NCBI RefSeq assembly: GCF_003601975.1
Contig: NZ_QZWZ01000002.1
Coordinates: forward strand, 310,001 to 374,000
Reading direction: 5' to 3'
DNA from: Mesorhizobium waimense
GTDB taxonomy: Bacteria > Pseudomonadota > Alphaproteobacteria > Rhizobiales > Rhizobiaceae
DNA length: 64,000 nt
In this document: piece by piece, positions 40,179 through 49,450 of the stretch
Numbering within the stretch: position 1 is the stretch's first letter
Layout of the letters: each line of letters begins with the position of its first letter
Made by a program: the position numbers and the translations under genes
The notes under the pieces: model-generated
Databases searched by the model: none
Told to the model about the DNA's origin: nothing
The model's input: the letters and a program-made list of their open reading frames with translations, nothing else

Positions 40179-40207
40179 AAAAAAAATGCAAGGCACAAGG
40201 CCTTGCA
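40179..40207 (-). terminator. intrinsic terminator of the candidate sRNA
   Basis: On the minus strand an 8-bp perfect stem TGCAAGGC/GCCTTGCA with a five-base loop is directly followed by eight T residues. It points away from proS and towards the DUF1467 gene, so it cannot serve proS. Confidence 0.8.
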
Positions 40208-40327
40208 ATTTAAACGCGTCCGATCTGTTTCCGGTGTCCGGCGGCAGCGAGTAACCGCGCCTAGATCGCATCCTCCCAAGACTTTGACCGCGTAGGAGAG
40301 CAGATTTTTCTCTGCCCTCTCGGTTAT
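40179..40327 (-). ncRNA. candidate ~150-nt small RNA between DUF1467 and proS
   Basis: On the minus strand a promoter-like pair (GTGACA, 17 bases, CTAGTG at 40363-40335) is followed by ~150 bases with several stems, for example GAGGGCAG with CTGCTCTC. The transcript would end in a textbook terminator: TGCAAGGC, loop, GCCTTGCA, then eight T (40207-40179). No open frame explains the region. Length and neighbourhood (next to proS) remind me of the rhizobial alpha-r9 (Smr9C) sRNA family, but that match is from memory and not tested. Confidence 0.65.
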
Positions 40328-40334
40328 TGGGGCA

Positions 40335-40363
40335 CACTAGCCTAAGCCGGATGAAAATGTCAC
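40335..40363 (-). promoter_or_regulatory. sigma70-like promoter of the candidate sRNA
   Basis: GTGACA (40363-40358) and CTAGTG (40340-40335) are separated by 17 bases, close to the rhizobial housekeeping pattern CTTGAC-N17-CTATAT. Transcription would begin near 40327. The 330 bp further right up to proS hold no gene that I recognise. Confidence 0.5.
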
Positions 40364-40694
40364 GAAGAATTTTGCCCGGAAACAGGCAATCTCGTGCTGC
40401 ACTGCACAATAGAATGGCAGGCTTTGCTTGTAAATCGATCAACGCAGCCGGCGCAGCATTGCCGCAACCTGAGGCGCCGCCCATCCTTCGGCCGCGCCAA
40501 GGTCGCTGCAGCGCTTTGTATCTCCGCACCGCACCTTCCGAACCGCAACGCCAGCGCGGCAAAAATCGATTCCCGATTGCGGGCCGATGCGGCAGGTCGG
40601 GTTTCCATTCTGTCATGAAATAGCTATGAAGCCGGGGCAAGCAGCCTGCGTTGCGCCGATTCCGGCGCGGCCTTCCTCTCTCACGGACCAGTCC

Positions 40695-42023
40695 ATGCGT
40701 TTGTCGCGCTATTTCCTGCCCATTCTCAAAGAAAATCCGCGCGAGGCCGAGATCGTCTCGCACCGGCTGATGCTGCGCGCCGGCATGATCCGCCAGCAGG
40801 GGCAAGGCAGCTTTTCCTGGCTGCCGCTCGGCAAGCGGGTGCTCGACAAGGTTTGCCGGATCATCCGCGAGGAGCAGGATCGCGCAGGCGCGCTCGAAAT
40901 CCTGATGCCGACCATTCAGTCGGCCGAGCTTTGGCGCGAAAGCGGCCGCTACGACGACTACGGCAAGGAGATGCTGCGCATCAAGGACCGGCAGGAGCGC
41001 GACATGCTCTACGGCCCGACCAATGAGGAGATGGTCACCGAGATCTTCCGCGCCTATGTGAAGTCCTACAAGGATCTACCGCTCAACCTCTACCACATCC
41101 AGTGGAAGTTCCGCGACGAGGTGCGGCCGCGCTTCGGCGTCATGCGTTCGCGCGAATTCCTGATGAAGGATGCCTATTCCTTCGACCTGAACTATGAGGG
41201 CGCCAAGGCGGCCTATAACCGCATGTTCGTGTCCTATCTCAGGACGTTCACGCGCATGGGCCTGCAGGCAATTCCGATGCGCGCCGACACCGGCCCGATC
41301 GGCGGCGATCTCAGCCATGAATTCATCATCCTGGCCGATACCGGTGAAAGCCAGGTCTATTGCCATCGCGACTATCTTTCGCTGGATGTTCCGGGCGCGA
41401 ACACCAACTTTTCCGACGACGCCGAGATCGCCGACATCGTCAAGACGTGGACGACACCCTACGCCGCCACCGACGAGATGCATGACGAGGCGGCCTGGGC
41501 GATGGTCGGCGACGGCGACAGGCTCTCGGCCCGCGGCATCGAGGTCGGCCATATTTTCCACTTCGGCGACAAATATTCCAAGCCCATGGGCGCCAAGGTG
41601 ACCGGGCCCGACGGCAAGGATCATTTCGCCTCCGGTGGCTCCTACGGTATCGGGCCGTCGCGGCTGGTCGCGGCGATCATCGAAGCCAGCCATGACGACA
41701 ACGGCATCATCTGGCCGGAAGCGGTGGCGCCGTTCGACATTGGCCTGATCAACATGAAGGTTGGCGACGCCGACTGCGACCGCGTCAGCGGCGAGCTCTA
41801 CTCAGCACTGACCGCTGCCGGCAAGGACGTGCTCTACGACGATACCGACCAGCGGCCGGGCGGCAAGTTCGCCACCGCCGACCTGATCGGCCTGCCGTGG
41901 CAGGTGATCGTCGGGCCGCGCGGCGTGGCCGCCGGCGAGGTCGAGATCAAGAACCGCAGGACCGGCGAGCGCGAGACGCTGCCAATCGCCGAGGCGAGAA
42001 AGCGCCTGGGTATTGCCGCATGA
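40695..42023 (+). CDS. proS: prolyl-tRNA synthetase, short form without editing insertion
   Basis: 442-residue class II synthetase. Motif 1 is around [19 protein letters not shown], motif 2 is [28 protein letters not shown], and motif 3 is [17 protein letters not shown], followed by an anticodon-binding domain ([10 protein letters not shown] onward). It lacks the ~180-residue INS editing domain of the E. coli enzyme between motifs 2 and 3; alphaproteobacterial ProRS are known to have a reduced version. ATG 40695 matches the family start MRLSRYFLP; the 36 residues upstream are not conserved in appearance. It overlaps the following lol permease gene by four bases. Confidence 0.94.
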   Translation: MRLSRYFLPILKENPREAEIVSHRLMLRAGMIRQQGQGSFSWLPLGKRVLDKVCRIIREEQDRAGALEILMPTIQSAELWRESGRYDDYGKEMLRIKDRQERDMLYGPTNEEMVTEIFRAYVKSYKDLPLNLYHIQWKFRDEVRPRFGVMRSREFLMKDAYSFDLNYEGAKAAYNRMFVSYLRTFTRMGLQAIPMRADTGPIGGDLSHEFIILADTGESQVYCHRDYLSLDVPGANTNFSDDAEIADIVKTWTTPYAATDEMHDEAAWAMVGDGDRLSARGIEVGHIFHFGDKYSKPMGAKVTGPDGKDHFASGGSYGIGPSRLVAAIIEASHDDNGIIWPEAVAPFDIGLINMKVGDADCDRVSGELYSALTAAGKDVLYDDTDQRPGGKFATADLIGLPWQVIVGPRGVAAGEVEIKNRRTGERETLPIAEARKRLGIAA

Positions 42024-43306
42024 GCGAAACCGCAGCAGCGAAGTCTCCGGCCGCCGGCGCCTTTTCGGTGTTCGAACGCATGGTGGCGTGGCGCTATCTG
42101 CGCTCGCGGCGCAAGGAGACGGTGATCTCGGTCATCGCCTCGATCTCCTTCCTCGGCATCATGCTGGGCGTCGCGACGCTGATCGTCGTCATGGCGGTGA
42201 TGAACGGGTTCAGAGCCGAACTGTTGACGCGCATTCTCGGCGTCAACGGCCATCTGATCGTGCAGCCTCTGGATTCGCCACTTGAGGACTATGCGCAGGT
42301 GGCCGGCCGCATCAACGGCGTGCCCGGCATCAAATACGCCATTCCGCTGATCGACGGGCAGGTTCTGGCGCAAGGCAACGTCGGCGGCGGCACCGGGGCG
42401 CTGGTACGCGGCATACGTGGTGAGGATCTGGGCAAGATCTCGATCGTGGCAAGCAACATCAAGCAGGGCACGCTTGACGGCTTCGATGGCGGCGAGGGCG
42501 TCGCCATCGGCAAACGCATGGCCGAAAATCTCGGCCTTGTGCTCGGCGACACCATCACGCTGATTTCCCCGGACGGCGACGTGACGCCGCTCGGCACGAC
42601 ACCGCGCATGAAGGGCTACAAGATCGCCGCGATCTTCGAAGTCGGCATGTCGGAATATGACAGCTCCATCGTCTACATGCCGTTTTCCGAAGCGCAGCTC
42701 TATTTCAACTTGGACGGACGGGCGCAGACGATCGAGATCTATGTCGACAATCCCGACGATGTCGATGCCCTGAAGCCGCTGGTCGAGCAAGCGGCGCAAC
42801 GGCCGATCGACATCGTCGATTGGCGCCAGCGCAACGAGACGTTCTTCTCGGCGCTGCAGGTCGAGCGCAACGTCATGTTCATGATCTTGACGCTGATCGT
42901 GCTGGTGGCGGCGCTCAACATCATTTCGGGCCTGATCATGCTGGTGAAGGACAAGGGCCACGACATCGCCATCCTGCGCACCATGGGGGCTTCGCGCGGC
43001 GCCATATTGCGCATCTTCCTGATGACGGGGGCGGCCATCGGTGTCACCGGCACCATTGCCGGCGTGCTGCTCGGTGTCGTCATCTGCACTAACATCGAAT
43101 CGATCCGCCAATTCTTCTCCTGGATGACCGGCAGGATCCTGTTCAACCCCGAACTCTATTTCCTCAGCCAGCTGCCGGCGAAGATGGATCTGCGCGAGAC
43201 GACCTATGTCGTCATCATGGCGCTCGTGCTCTCCTTCCTGGCAACGGTGTTTCCGGCATGGCGGGCAGCACGGCTCGATCCGGTCGAAGCCTTGAGGTAC
43301 GAATGA
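42020..43306 (+). CDS. lolC: lipoprotein-releasing ABC transporter permease (LolC/LolE type)
   Basis: 428-residue inner-membrane permease that extracts mature lipoproteins for transfer to LolA. An N-terminal helix ([30 protein letters not shown]) is followed by a large periplasmic domain (residues about 60-270) and three C-terminal helices with the FtsX/MacB pattern ([36 protein letters not shown]). Alphaproteobacteria often have a single permease acting as a homodimer, so C versus E cannot be assigned. ATGA overlaps link it to proS and lolD. Confidence 0.92.
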   Translation: MSETAAAKSPAAGAFSVFERMVAWRYLRSRRKETVISVIASISFLGIMLGVATLIVVMAVMNGFRAELLTRILGVNGHLIVQPLDSPLEDYAQVAGRINGVPGIKYAIPLIDGQVLAQGNVGGGTGALVRGIRGEDLGKISIVASNIKQGTLDGFDGGEGVAIGKRMAENLGLVLGDTITLISPDGDVTPLGTTPRMKGYKIAAIFEVGMSEYDSSIVYMPFSEAQLYFNLDGRAQTIEIYVDNPDDVDALKPLVEQAAQRPIDIVDWRQRNETFFSALQVERNVMFMILTLIVLVAALNIISGLIMLVKDKGHDIAILRTMGASRGAILRIFLMTGAAIGVTGTIAGVLLGVVICTNIESIRQFFSWMTGRILFNPELYFLSQLPAKMDLRETTYVVIMALVLSFLATVFPAWRAARLDPVEALRYE

Positions 43307-43986
43307 AGGCTGAGACCCTTATCGAGCTGAAGAGCGTCGAGCGGCACTATGTCCAGGGACCGCGCAAGCTCACCATCCTCAATGGCGCGGATTTCTCCCT
43401 GAAGCGCGGCGAGATGGTGGCGCTGGTGGCGCCTTCGGGCACCGGCAAGTCGACATTGCTGCACACGGCCGGGCTGCTGGAGCGGCCTGACGCCGGCGAC
43501 GTGCTGCTTGCCGGGCGTGCCTGCGGCCGGCTATCCGACGAGGAGCGCACGGCGATCCGCCGCAACGATGTCGGCTTCGTCTATCAGTTCCATCATTTGC
43601 TGCCGGAGTTCTCCGCCCTGGAGAACATCATGATGCCGCAGCTGATCAAAGGGCTGTCGCGCAAGGAAGCCGCCGAGCGGGCGGCGCAGCTGCTCGACTA
43701 CATGCAGATCGGCAAGCGCGCGCATCACCGCCCGTCGGAACTCTCCGGCGGCGAACAGCAGCGCGTCGCCATCGCGCGCGCCGTCGCCAATGCGCCGCTG
43801 GTGCTTCTGGCCGACGAGCCGACCGGCAATCTCGATCCGGTTACGGCTTCCTATGTGTTCGAGGCGCTGGAAGCGCTGGTCCGGCAATCGGGCCTGGCGG
43901 CGCTGATCGCCACCCACAACCACCAGCTGGCATCGCGCATGGACCGCCGGGTGACGTTGGCCGAGGGTAAGGTCGTCCCCCTCTAA
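43303..43986 (+). CDS. lolD: lipoprotein-releasing ABC transporter ATPase
   Basis: 227-residue ABC ATPase. Walker A reads [11 protein letters not shown] near residue 43, the signature [14 protein letters not shown] near 146, and Walker [14 protein letters not shown]. The LolD/MacB subfamily is shown by [24 protein letters not shown] 43303 overlaps the permease stop (ATGA). The stop codon is followed at once by a hairpin repeat that probably ends the transcript. Confidence 0.94.
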   Translation: MKAETLIELKSVERHYVQGPRKLTILNGADFSLKRGEMVALVAPSGTGKSTLLHTAGLLERPDAGDVLLAGRACGRLSDEERTAIRRNDVGFVYQFHHLLPEFSALENIMMPQLIKGLSRKEAAERAAQLLDYMQIGKRAHHRPSELSGGEQQRVAIARAVANAPLVLLADEPTGNLDPVTASYVFEALEALVRQSGLAALIATHNHQLASRMDRRVTLAEGKVVPL

Positions 43987-44129
43987 GGGTGCGTTGAGAT
44001 TCAGGTCAGGCCGGTCTGCGAAAGGCGGGCTCCTGCGCTTCCGGTACTCAAGTACCCAAAAGTACGCTCCGTTCCGGTTCTCGGATGCCACCGTTCTCGA
44101 CTCGGCCTGACCTGAATCTCAACGCACCC
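43987..44129. repeat. 143-bp hairpin repeat, copy 1
   Basis: A perfect 27-bp inverted repeat (43987-44013 with 44103-44129) brackets a core containing TGCGCTTCCGGT, GTACCCAAAAGTACGCTCCG and TCCGGTTCTCG. The element starts on the base after the lolD stop codon. A second copy with nearly the same core and length but different arm sequence is at 59782-59925. Confidence 0.88.
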
Positions 44130-44203
44130 TGCCGGTGTATTGAACCGTCAACCTTTCCTTAACCCTGCCGATCTGATCGCTGGGCCGGTCCGGATTCCGC
44201 TCG

Positions 44204-44238
44204 TTGACATTCGAACAAAATTAGAACAAAATACGAAC
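44204..44238 (+). promoter_or_regulatory. promoter with tandem LexA (SOS) operators
   Basis: Three GAAC tetramers at 44213-44216, 44224-44227 and 44235-44238 are each separated by exactly seven bases. This makes two overlapping GAAC-N7-GAAC boxes, the established LexA site of alphaproteobacteria. A TTGACA -35 lies at 44204-44209, so bound LexA would cover the promoter. The only gene downstream at close range is the microprotein at 44261. Confidence 0.85.
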
Positions 44239-44260
44239 ATACTAACAACTGGAGAGAGTT

Positions 44261-44347
44261 ATGACCGATCTTGTTCAGGATGTTGTGTCGCTCGTGTGCA
44301 TGAGCACGTTTCTGATTTCCATGGCGATCTGGATCGGAGCCATGTGA
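44261..44347 (+). CDS. 28-residue SOS-controlled membrane microprotein (SidA-like candidate)
   Basis: A short frame of 28 codons starts at an ATG eight bases after GGAGAG and ends in TGA. The protein has a short acidic head (MTDLVQD) and then about 20 hydrophobic residues including STFLISMAIWIGAM, which would form one membrane helix. It lies 22 bp after the last LexA half-site. Size, topology and SOS control match SidA of Caulobacter (29 residues), which blocks division through FtsW; I cannot confirm sequence homology. Most annotation pipelines would miss it. Confidence 0.72.
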   Translation: MTDLVQDVVSLVCMSTFLISMAIWIGAM

Positions 44348-44458
44348 GGAGGCGGCATGCCGCGCTCCCCCTTTCGGCGGCCAGGGAGCCGTCGCGACGT
44401 TAAGCCTTTCTTGCCGCCCCCGACGCTAGGGTCCCTCGAAGACAGGGAGTAGCGTCAC

Positions 44459-45682
44459 GTGTCGCCCATCGTCATGGCCATCCTGGTGGCCAGCAATCTC
44501 GGACTGATCTTTCTGCTGATGACCGTGCCGCTCGGGCTGCGCACGGTCAGGCTCGGCCGGCTGGTGGCGGCGGACCGCCGCCGCCTCTGGCAGGCGCTGT
44601 GGCCGCTTGGCCACGATGCCGGCTGGTCTGGCGAGATCCTCTACGCCGAGGCGCTCGACGGGCAGGGCACGGCCCGGATCAAGCTGTCCTGGGAAGGGCG
44701 CGACGGGCAACCGATCGAGCGCAAGGTCATGCTCGAGGACGTCGCGGAAGGAAGTCGCTTTTCCATGCGGGTCCTCGATGACGCGTCGCTCGATGCGTCG
44801 TTCTGGACCGATTATCGCGAAACCACGGAACTCGTTTCCGAAGGGAGCGGGACGCGGATCGTGCTTAGCCAGACCGATCGCTATCGCGGTGTCGCTTTCC
44901 TGGTCTTCCGCTATTTCGCCATGCGGCGTGAACTCGGCAAGCTGCAGAAATGGGCCAGGACCGGCCAGTATCGCAAAGGCGGCTGGTTCGAGCATCCGCT
45001 CAGCCAGGTCGGCTTTGCCGTGCTTTCGGCATTCATCCTGTGGCCGTTCTTCGGTCTCAACCTCGGCGGCCTGGCGCTGGCCTCGATCCTGACCTCCGTG
45101 GTGGCCCTGCATGAGCTCGGCCATATGGCGGCATTCCGGCTGATGGGGCATCGCAAGGCGCGGATGATCTTCATCCCGCTGCTCGGTGGCATCGCCATTG
45201 GCGGCAGGCCTTATGACAGCCGCTTCGAAGTCGCCTTCGTGGCGCTGATGGGCGCCGGGTTTTCGGCCTTCCTGGTGCCGGTGCTGATCGCCGCCAGCGG
45301 GTTTGCCAGGGGCGAGGGGCATTATCTCGCCGCAGCGCTGCTGGCCACGCTTGCCGGCTGCTCGGCACTCTTCAACATCGCCAATCTGGTGCCGGTGTGG
45401 AAATTCGACGGCGGTCAGGTGCTGCGCCAGATCTGCCCTGGCCCGCTGGCGCTGGCGCTGGCATTGGCGGGCCGGCTTCTCATCTGGTTTCCTGCTGGCG
45501 GCCGGCGCCGTCTTTTCCGCGCTCAGCCTCTTGACCATGGGCAGTGCGGTGAAGCCGCGCCACGAGCTGAAGCCGATCCGCACCGTCGACCGTTTTGCCA
45601 TGGCCGCGGCACTGCTGGCGGTGTTCGTTATCCATGGCTACGGGCTTCTGTGGGCCTCGGCGCGGCTGACCTGAGCCGCTGA
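44459..45682 (+). CDS. M50-type (site-2 protease-like) membrane metalloprotease, frameshifted near its end
   Basis: 407 codons from a GTG start with CAGGGAG upstream. An N-terminal helix leads into a soluble ~150-residue domain and then a membrane peptidase domain. The zinc motif HELGH lies near residue 218 and the NxxP...DGG motif appears as NIANLVPVWKFDGG near 308. From about 45480 the frame turns into Arg/Gly-rich nonsense. The neighbouring frame continues sensibly to a stop at 45674 (GFLLAAGAVFSALSLL, then FAMAAALLAVFVIHGYGLLWAS). One extra base near 45480-45486 would explain it. The two last helices are lost unless this is a sequencing error. Substrate unknown. Confidence 0.75.
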   Translation: MSPIVMAILVASNLGLIFLLMTVPLGLRTVRLGRLVAADRRRLWQALWPLGHDAGWSGEILYAEALDGQGTARIKLSWEGRDGQPIERKVMLEDVAEGSRFSMRVLDDASLDASFWTDYRETTELVSEGSGTRIVLSQTDRYRGVAFLVFRYFAMRRELGKLQKWARTGQYRKGGWFEHPLSQVGFAVLSAFILWPFFGLNLGGLALASILTSVVALHELGHMAAFRLMGHRKARMIFIPLLGGIAIGGRPYDSRFEVAFVALMGAGFSAFLVPVLIAASGFARGEGHYLAAALLATLAGCSALFNIANLVPVWKFDGGQVLRQICPGPLALALALAGRLLIWFPAGGRRRLFRAQPLDHGQCGEAAPRAEADPHRRPFCHGRGTAGGVRYPWLRASVGLGAADLSR

Positions 45683-45695
45683 CCCGGGGAAGACT

Positions 45696-46439
45696 TCAGC
45701 CGGCCTTGCGGGCGGCCTCGATGAGCGAAGACGTGGCAGGGCCGAACACCTCTTCGAAGGCGGACTTCAGCGCCAGGTCGAGGTCAGCCATTCCCAGCGG
45801 AAGGCCAAGGTCGACCAGGCTGGTGACGCCGTGATCCGAAACACCGCAGGGAACGATGCCGCTGAAATGGCCGAGGTCCGGCTCGACATTGATGGCGATG
45901 CCGTGAAAGCTCACCCAGCGCCGCAGCCTGATGCCGATGGCGGCGATCTTGTCTTCGGCCGGTGACCCGTCGGCAAGCGGCGGGCGATCCGGCCGCACCA
46001 CCCAGACGCCGACACGGTCCTCGCGCCGTTCGCCGCGGATGTTGAAGGTGGCGAGCGTGCCGATGATCCACTCTTCGAGAGCGGCGACGAAGGCGCGGAC
46101 ATCCTCGCGCCGGCGCTTCAGGTCGAGCATCACATAGGCGACCCGCTGGCCCGGGCCATGATAGGTGTATTCGCCGCCGCGTCCGGCGGCAAAGACCGGG
46201 AAGCGGCCGGGCTCGATCAGGTCCTCGATGCGGGCGCTCGTGCCGGCCGTGTAGAGCGGCGGATGCTCGACCAGCCAGACCATCTCGCCGGCGGCACCAC
46301 TACGGATCGCCTCGGCGCGCGCCTCCATGAAAGCGAGCGCGTCGGGATAGGCGCTAAGGCCAGATTCGACGCGCCATTCGACCGGCGCGGAACCGGGCAA
46401 AGGCAGGAACGACGTGGCGATCTGGCTGCGTTCTGTCAT
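45696..46439 (-). CDS. lipB: lipoyl(octanoyl) transferase
   Basis: 247-residue enzyme that moves octanoyl groups from acyl carrier protein to lipoyl domains, the first step of lipoate synthesis. [59 protein letters not shown] and [15 protein letters not shown] carry the known Lys and Cys catalytic residues. It converges on the M50 protease gene and is transcribed away from tRNA-Leu. The 270 bp upstream to the tRNA hold no gene that I see. Confidence 0.95.
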   Translation of the reverse strand: MTERSQIATSFLPLPGSAPVEWRVESGLSAYPDALAFMEARAEAIRSGAAGEMVWLVEHPPLYTAGTSARIEDLIEPGRFPVFAAGRGGEYTYHGPGQRVAYVMLDLKRRREDVRAFVAALEEWIIGTLATFNIRGERREDRVGVWVVRPDRPPLADGSPAEDKIAAIGIRLRRWVSFHGIAINVEPDLGHFSGIVPCGVSDHGVTSLVDLGLPLGMADLDLALKSAFEEVFGPATSSLIEAARKAG

Positions 46440-46709
46440 GGTCTATCTCGTCTGAAGCGCGCCTGGTTGAAGCCGCACTCCAGGATGTTTGTCCGTGCCC
46501 TGCCGTGCCCCAAAACCGCTCAGCGCTTAGGGGCGATATGCATCAGCCCCTCATATGGCGGCAATCGGCCCAAACGTCCAGTTCCCTGCATTTTCCGGGG
46601 CTGTCGAGCATTGCGCCGATCCGCGGCGATTATTCCGCGCCGCGCACTTGTTTCGCCGGAAACGATTTGCTACAGGCCCCGAGCCGGTTCGTTCCGGCTC
46701 CTACCACGT

Positions 46710-46794
46710 GCGGTCGTGGCGGAATTGGTAGACGCGCAGCGTTGAGGTCGCTGTGGGGCAACCCGTGGAAGTTCGAGTCTTCTCGACCGCACCA
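46710..46794 (+). tRNA. tRNA-Leu (anticodon GAG)
   Basis: 85-base class II tRNA with encoded CCA. The acceptor GCGGTCG (46710-46716) pairs with CGACCGC (46784-46790). The anticodon loop TTGAGGT gives GAG, and a long variable arm (TGGGGCAACCCG) follows. The T loop is GTTCGAGTC. Confidence 0.95.
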
Positions 46795-46955
46795 AAATTC
46801 TCCGATTTGACCTCGGCTTGCCTCGGCGATAATCCGCGCCAGCGCGCAATGGCGTAGCAAACTGTCGTTCGAAGCGCCGGTGCCGCAAAATGCGTGACTG
46901 ACGGTGTCGCGCTTGCCTATATTGCCCATGACAATTCCATCCAGGGGCATCGCGT

Positions 46956-49394
46956 ATGTTGACTGACGTTCGTGCCGTGGTCGTCGGTGGCGGCTGTGTC
47001 GGCGCAGGTATTCTCTACGGCTTGGCGAAGTGCGGCTGGAGCGATGTCGCGCTGCTCGAGCGAACGCAGCTTACCGCCGGTTCGACATGGCATGCCGCGG
47101 GGCTCATACCCTCCTATGCGCGCAGTCTCAACGTCGGCCGCATGATCGCCAAGTCCATCGAGATCTATGAGGGCCTCGAGGCCGAGACGGGCCAGAAGGT
47201 CGGTTGGCACAAATGCGGCCAGTTGCGCATCGCCAACACGCGCGACCGGCTCGATGAGTACCGCAGCTACATGGATGTCGCGGAGGTCCAAGGCATACGG
47301 GCGCGGATCGTATCGCCGGCCGAGGCGCGCGAGATCTGGCCGCTCCTCGACAACAGCGGTATGCTGGGTGCGCTCTACCATCCCGATGACGGCCACATCG
47401 CGCCCGCGGATGTGACCCAGGCCATGGCCAAGGGTGCGCGCGACCTCGGCGCAAAGATCCACCTCAGCACCGAAGTGACGGGTTTCGAACGGATGCCGGG
47501 CGGCGATTGGAAGGTCAGAACCTCCCGCGGCGACATCGTCTGCGAGCACCTCATCCTCGCCACGGGCAATTATGCGCGCCAGACCGGCGCCATGCTGGGC
47601 CTCGACATTCCCGCAATCCCGATCGTGCATCAGTACTGGATCACCGACGCGGTGCCCGAAGTCGTGGAACGCAAGCGACTGGGCCTTCCGGAAATGCCGA
47701 TCCTCAGGGACGAGGGTTACGAAGGCTACCTGCGCGAAGAGGGGGACGGGCTGATGTTCGGCCCCTACGAGCGCACCGAACAGCTCAAGCTGTTTGCCGA
47801 GAATGGCGTACCGAAGTGGTTCGGCGCCGACCTGCTCGATGAGGATTTCGACGCCGTTTCCTGGAACTGGGAGCGGGCAACGGAACTGGTGCCGGCACTC
47901 GGGCGAGCCGGCATAAAAAGGAATGTGCGAGGGCCTTTCCAGATGACGGCCGATGAGCTGCCGCTGATGGGGCCGGCTTGGGGGCTTCAGAATGTCTGGC
48001 TCGCCGAAGGTGTACCGGGTGGCATCCTGTGGGGCGGAGCGATCGGTCACTATCTTTCCGAGCGGATTGTCGAGGGCGGCAACAGCATCGACACGGCGGA
48101 ACTGGATCCGCGGCGCTTCGGCGACTATGCCAACAAGAACTGGACCCGGGAGAAGGTGAGGCAAGCCTGGGGTACCCACGCGACACAGCATTATCCGGGC
48201 CAGGACATGCCGGCGGCACGACCGCAGAAAACGGCTCCGTCCTACGACAGCCTGAGCCAGCTCGGCGCGGTGTGGGATGTACTGAACGGCTGGGAAATGC
48301 CGAGCTGGTTCGCGCCCTCGGGTGTCGAGGCCCGCAATTCGTACAGCTGGCGCTGGACCGCCAAGGGCAACTATGTCGGCGAGGAGGCTCAGGCCGTCCG
48401 GCAAGCCGTCGGCCTTGTCGAAATGACGCCGATGACGAAGTTCGAGATCAGTGGCCCGGGCGCCGAGCGCTGGCTCGACGGGATCCTCGCCAATCGCTTG
48501 CCGCGCCCCGGCCGGATCGCGCTCGCCCATCACCTGACGCCGGCCGGCGGCGTGCAGGCCGAATATGTGGTGGCGCGATTGCAGAGTGACCTGTTCTACC
48601 TCGTCTCGACACCGCGCGCCGAGCGCTGGAACTACGACGACCTCAACCGGCTGCTGCCGAAGGACGGCAGCGCGCAGCTGCGCAACGTCACCAACGATCG
48701 CGGCAGCTTCACCGTGGTCGGGCCCAGGGCGCGCGACGTGCTGCAGCCGCTGACCGAGATCGATCTGTCGAACGAGGCTTTCCCCTGGTTCAGCGTGCAG
48801 TCGGCCACAGTCGGCCTGGCCAGCGACGTGCGGCTGATGCGCGTCAACTATTCGGGTGAACTCGGCTGGGAGCTTTATCATCCGCTCTGCTACCAGCGGC
48901 ATTTGCTGGATGCGCTTCTGACGTCAGGTCAGGCGCACGGGCTCAGGCTGGTCGGGCTGCAGGCGTTGGAATCGCTGCGTCTCGACAAGTCTTTCCGCGC
49001 CATGTACCGCGACATGAACCTCGAACTGTCGGCCTGGGAGAGCGGTCTCGACCGCTTCGTCAGGCTCGACAAGGGAGACTTCATCGGCCGCGCGTCTCTG
49101 GCCACAAAGCAAAAGCAGGGCACGGCACGCCGGATCGTCACGCTGTCCATCGATACAGACGGGGCGAGCGCCTTTGCCTATGAGGGCGTCTACCGCGACG
49201 GCAAGCTTGTCGGCCGCGTCACGTCGGCGGGCCACTCCTATACGTTTGGCCACGACATAGCACTGGCGCTGCTGCCGCTGGAGCTCGGGACGCTAGGCAC
49301 GGCACTCGAGGTTTCAATCCTCGGCGAGCGCTGTCCGGCAAAGGTGATCGCCGACTCTCCCTATGATCCGGAAGGCGCGCGCGGGCGTATGTGA
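46956..49394 (+). CDS. FAD-dependent dimethylglycine/sarcosine dehydrogenase-like protein
   Basis: 812 residues. An N-terminal DAO-type FAD domain has GGGCVGAG (residues 11-18) and GSTWHAAGL, where His46 is the usual site of covalent FAD in this family. A FAO_M linker follows near residue 375. The C-terminal half (about 430-805) is a GcvT-like folate-binding domain with NYSGELGWELYHP and ALESLRLDKSFRAMYRD. Such enzymes oxidatively demethylate N-methylglycines and pass the methyl group to tetrahydrofolate as methylene-THF. The exact substrate is open. It ends 56 bp from the end of ppc, facing the serine-cycle operon, which uses C1-folate units. Confidence 0.85.
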   Translation: MLTDVRAVVVGGGCVGAGILYGLAKCGWSDVALLERTQLTAGSTWHAAGLIPSYARSLNVGRMIAKSIEIYEGLEAETGQKVGWHKCGQLRIANTRDRLDEYRSYMDVAEVQGIRARIVSPAEAREIWPLLDNSGMLGALYHPDDGHIAPADVTQAMAKGARDLGAKIHLSTEVTGFERMPGGDWKVRTSRGDIVCEHLILATGNYARQTGAMLGLDIPAIPIVHQYWITDAVPEVVERKRLGLPEMPILRDEGYEGYLREEGDGLMFGPYERTEQLKLFAENGVPKWFGADLLDEDFDAVSWNWERATELVPALGRAGIKRNVRGPFQMTADELPLMGPAWGLQNVWLAEGVPGGILWGGAIGHYLSERIVEGGNSIDTAELDPRRFGDYANKNWTREKVRQAWGTHATQHYPGQDMPAARPQKTAPSYDSLSQLGAVWDVLNGWEMPSWFAPSGVEARNSYSWRWTAKGNYVGEEAQAVRQAVGLVEMTPMTKFEISGPGAERWLDGILANRLPRPGRIALAHHLTPAGGVQAEYVVARLQSDLFYLVSTPRAERWNYDDLNRLLPKDGSAQLRNVTNDRGSFTVVGPRARDVLQPLTEIDLSNEAFPWFSVQSATVGLASDVRLMRVNYSGELGWELYHPLCYQRHLLDALLTSGQAHGLRLVGLQALESLRLDKSFRAMYRDMNLELSAWESGLDRFVRLDKGDFIGRASLATKQKQGTARRIVTLSIDTDGASAFAYEGVYRDGKLVGRVTSAGHSYTFGHDIALALLPLELGTLGTALEVSILGERCPAKVIADSPYDPEGARGRM

Positions 49395-49450
49395 GGGAAT
49401 AAAGAGCACAATGACGCGAGGTGACGTCGGTAGCTCGGCGAAAACCGGGC

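Noticed and set aside
46681..46700. GAGCCGG/CCGGCTC hairpin just before tRNA-Leu as a terminator
   Set aside because: No T-run, and no plus-strand gene ends nearby that would need it.
46917..48902. 661-codon open frame on the minus strand
   Set aside because: Antisense to the FAD/GcvT dehydrogenase; no ribosome site or recognisable domain.
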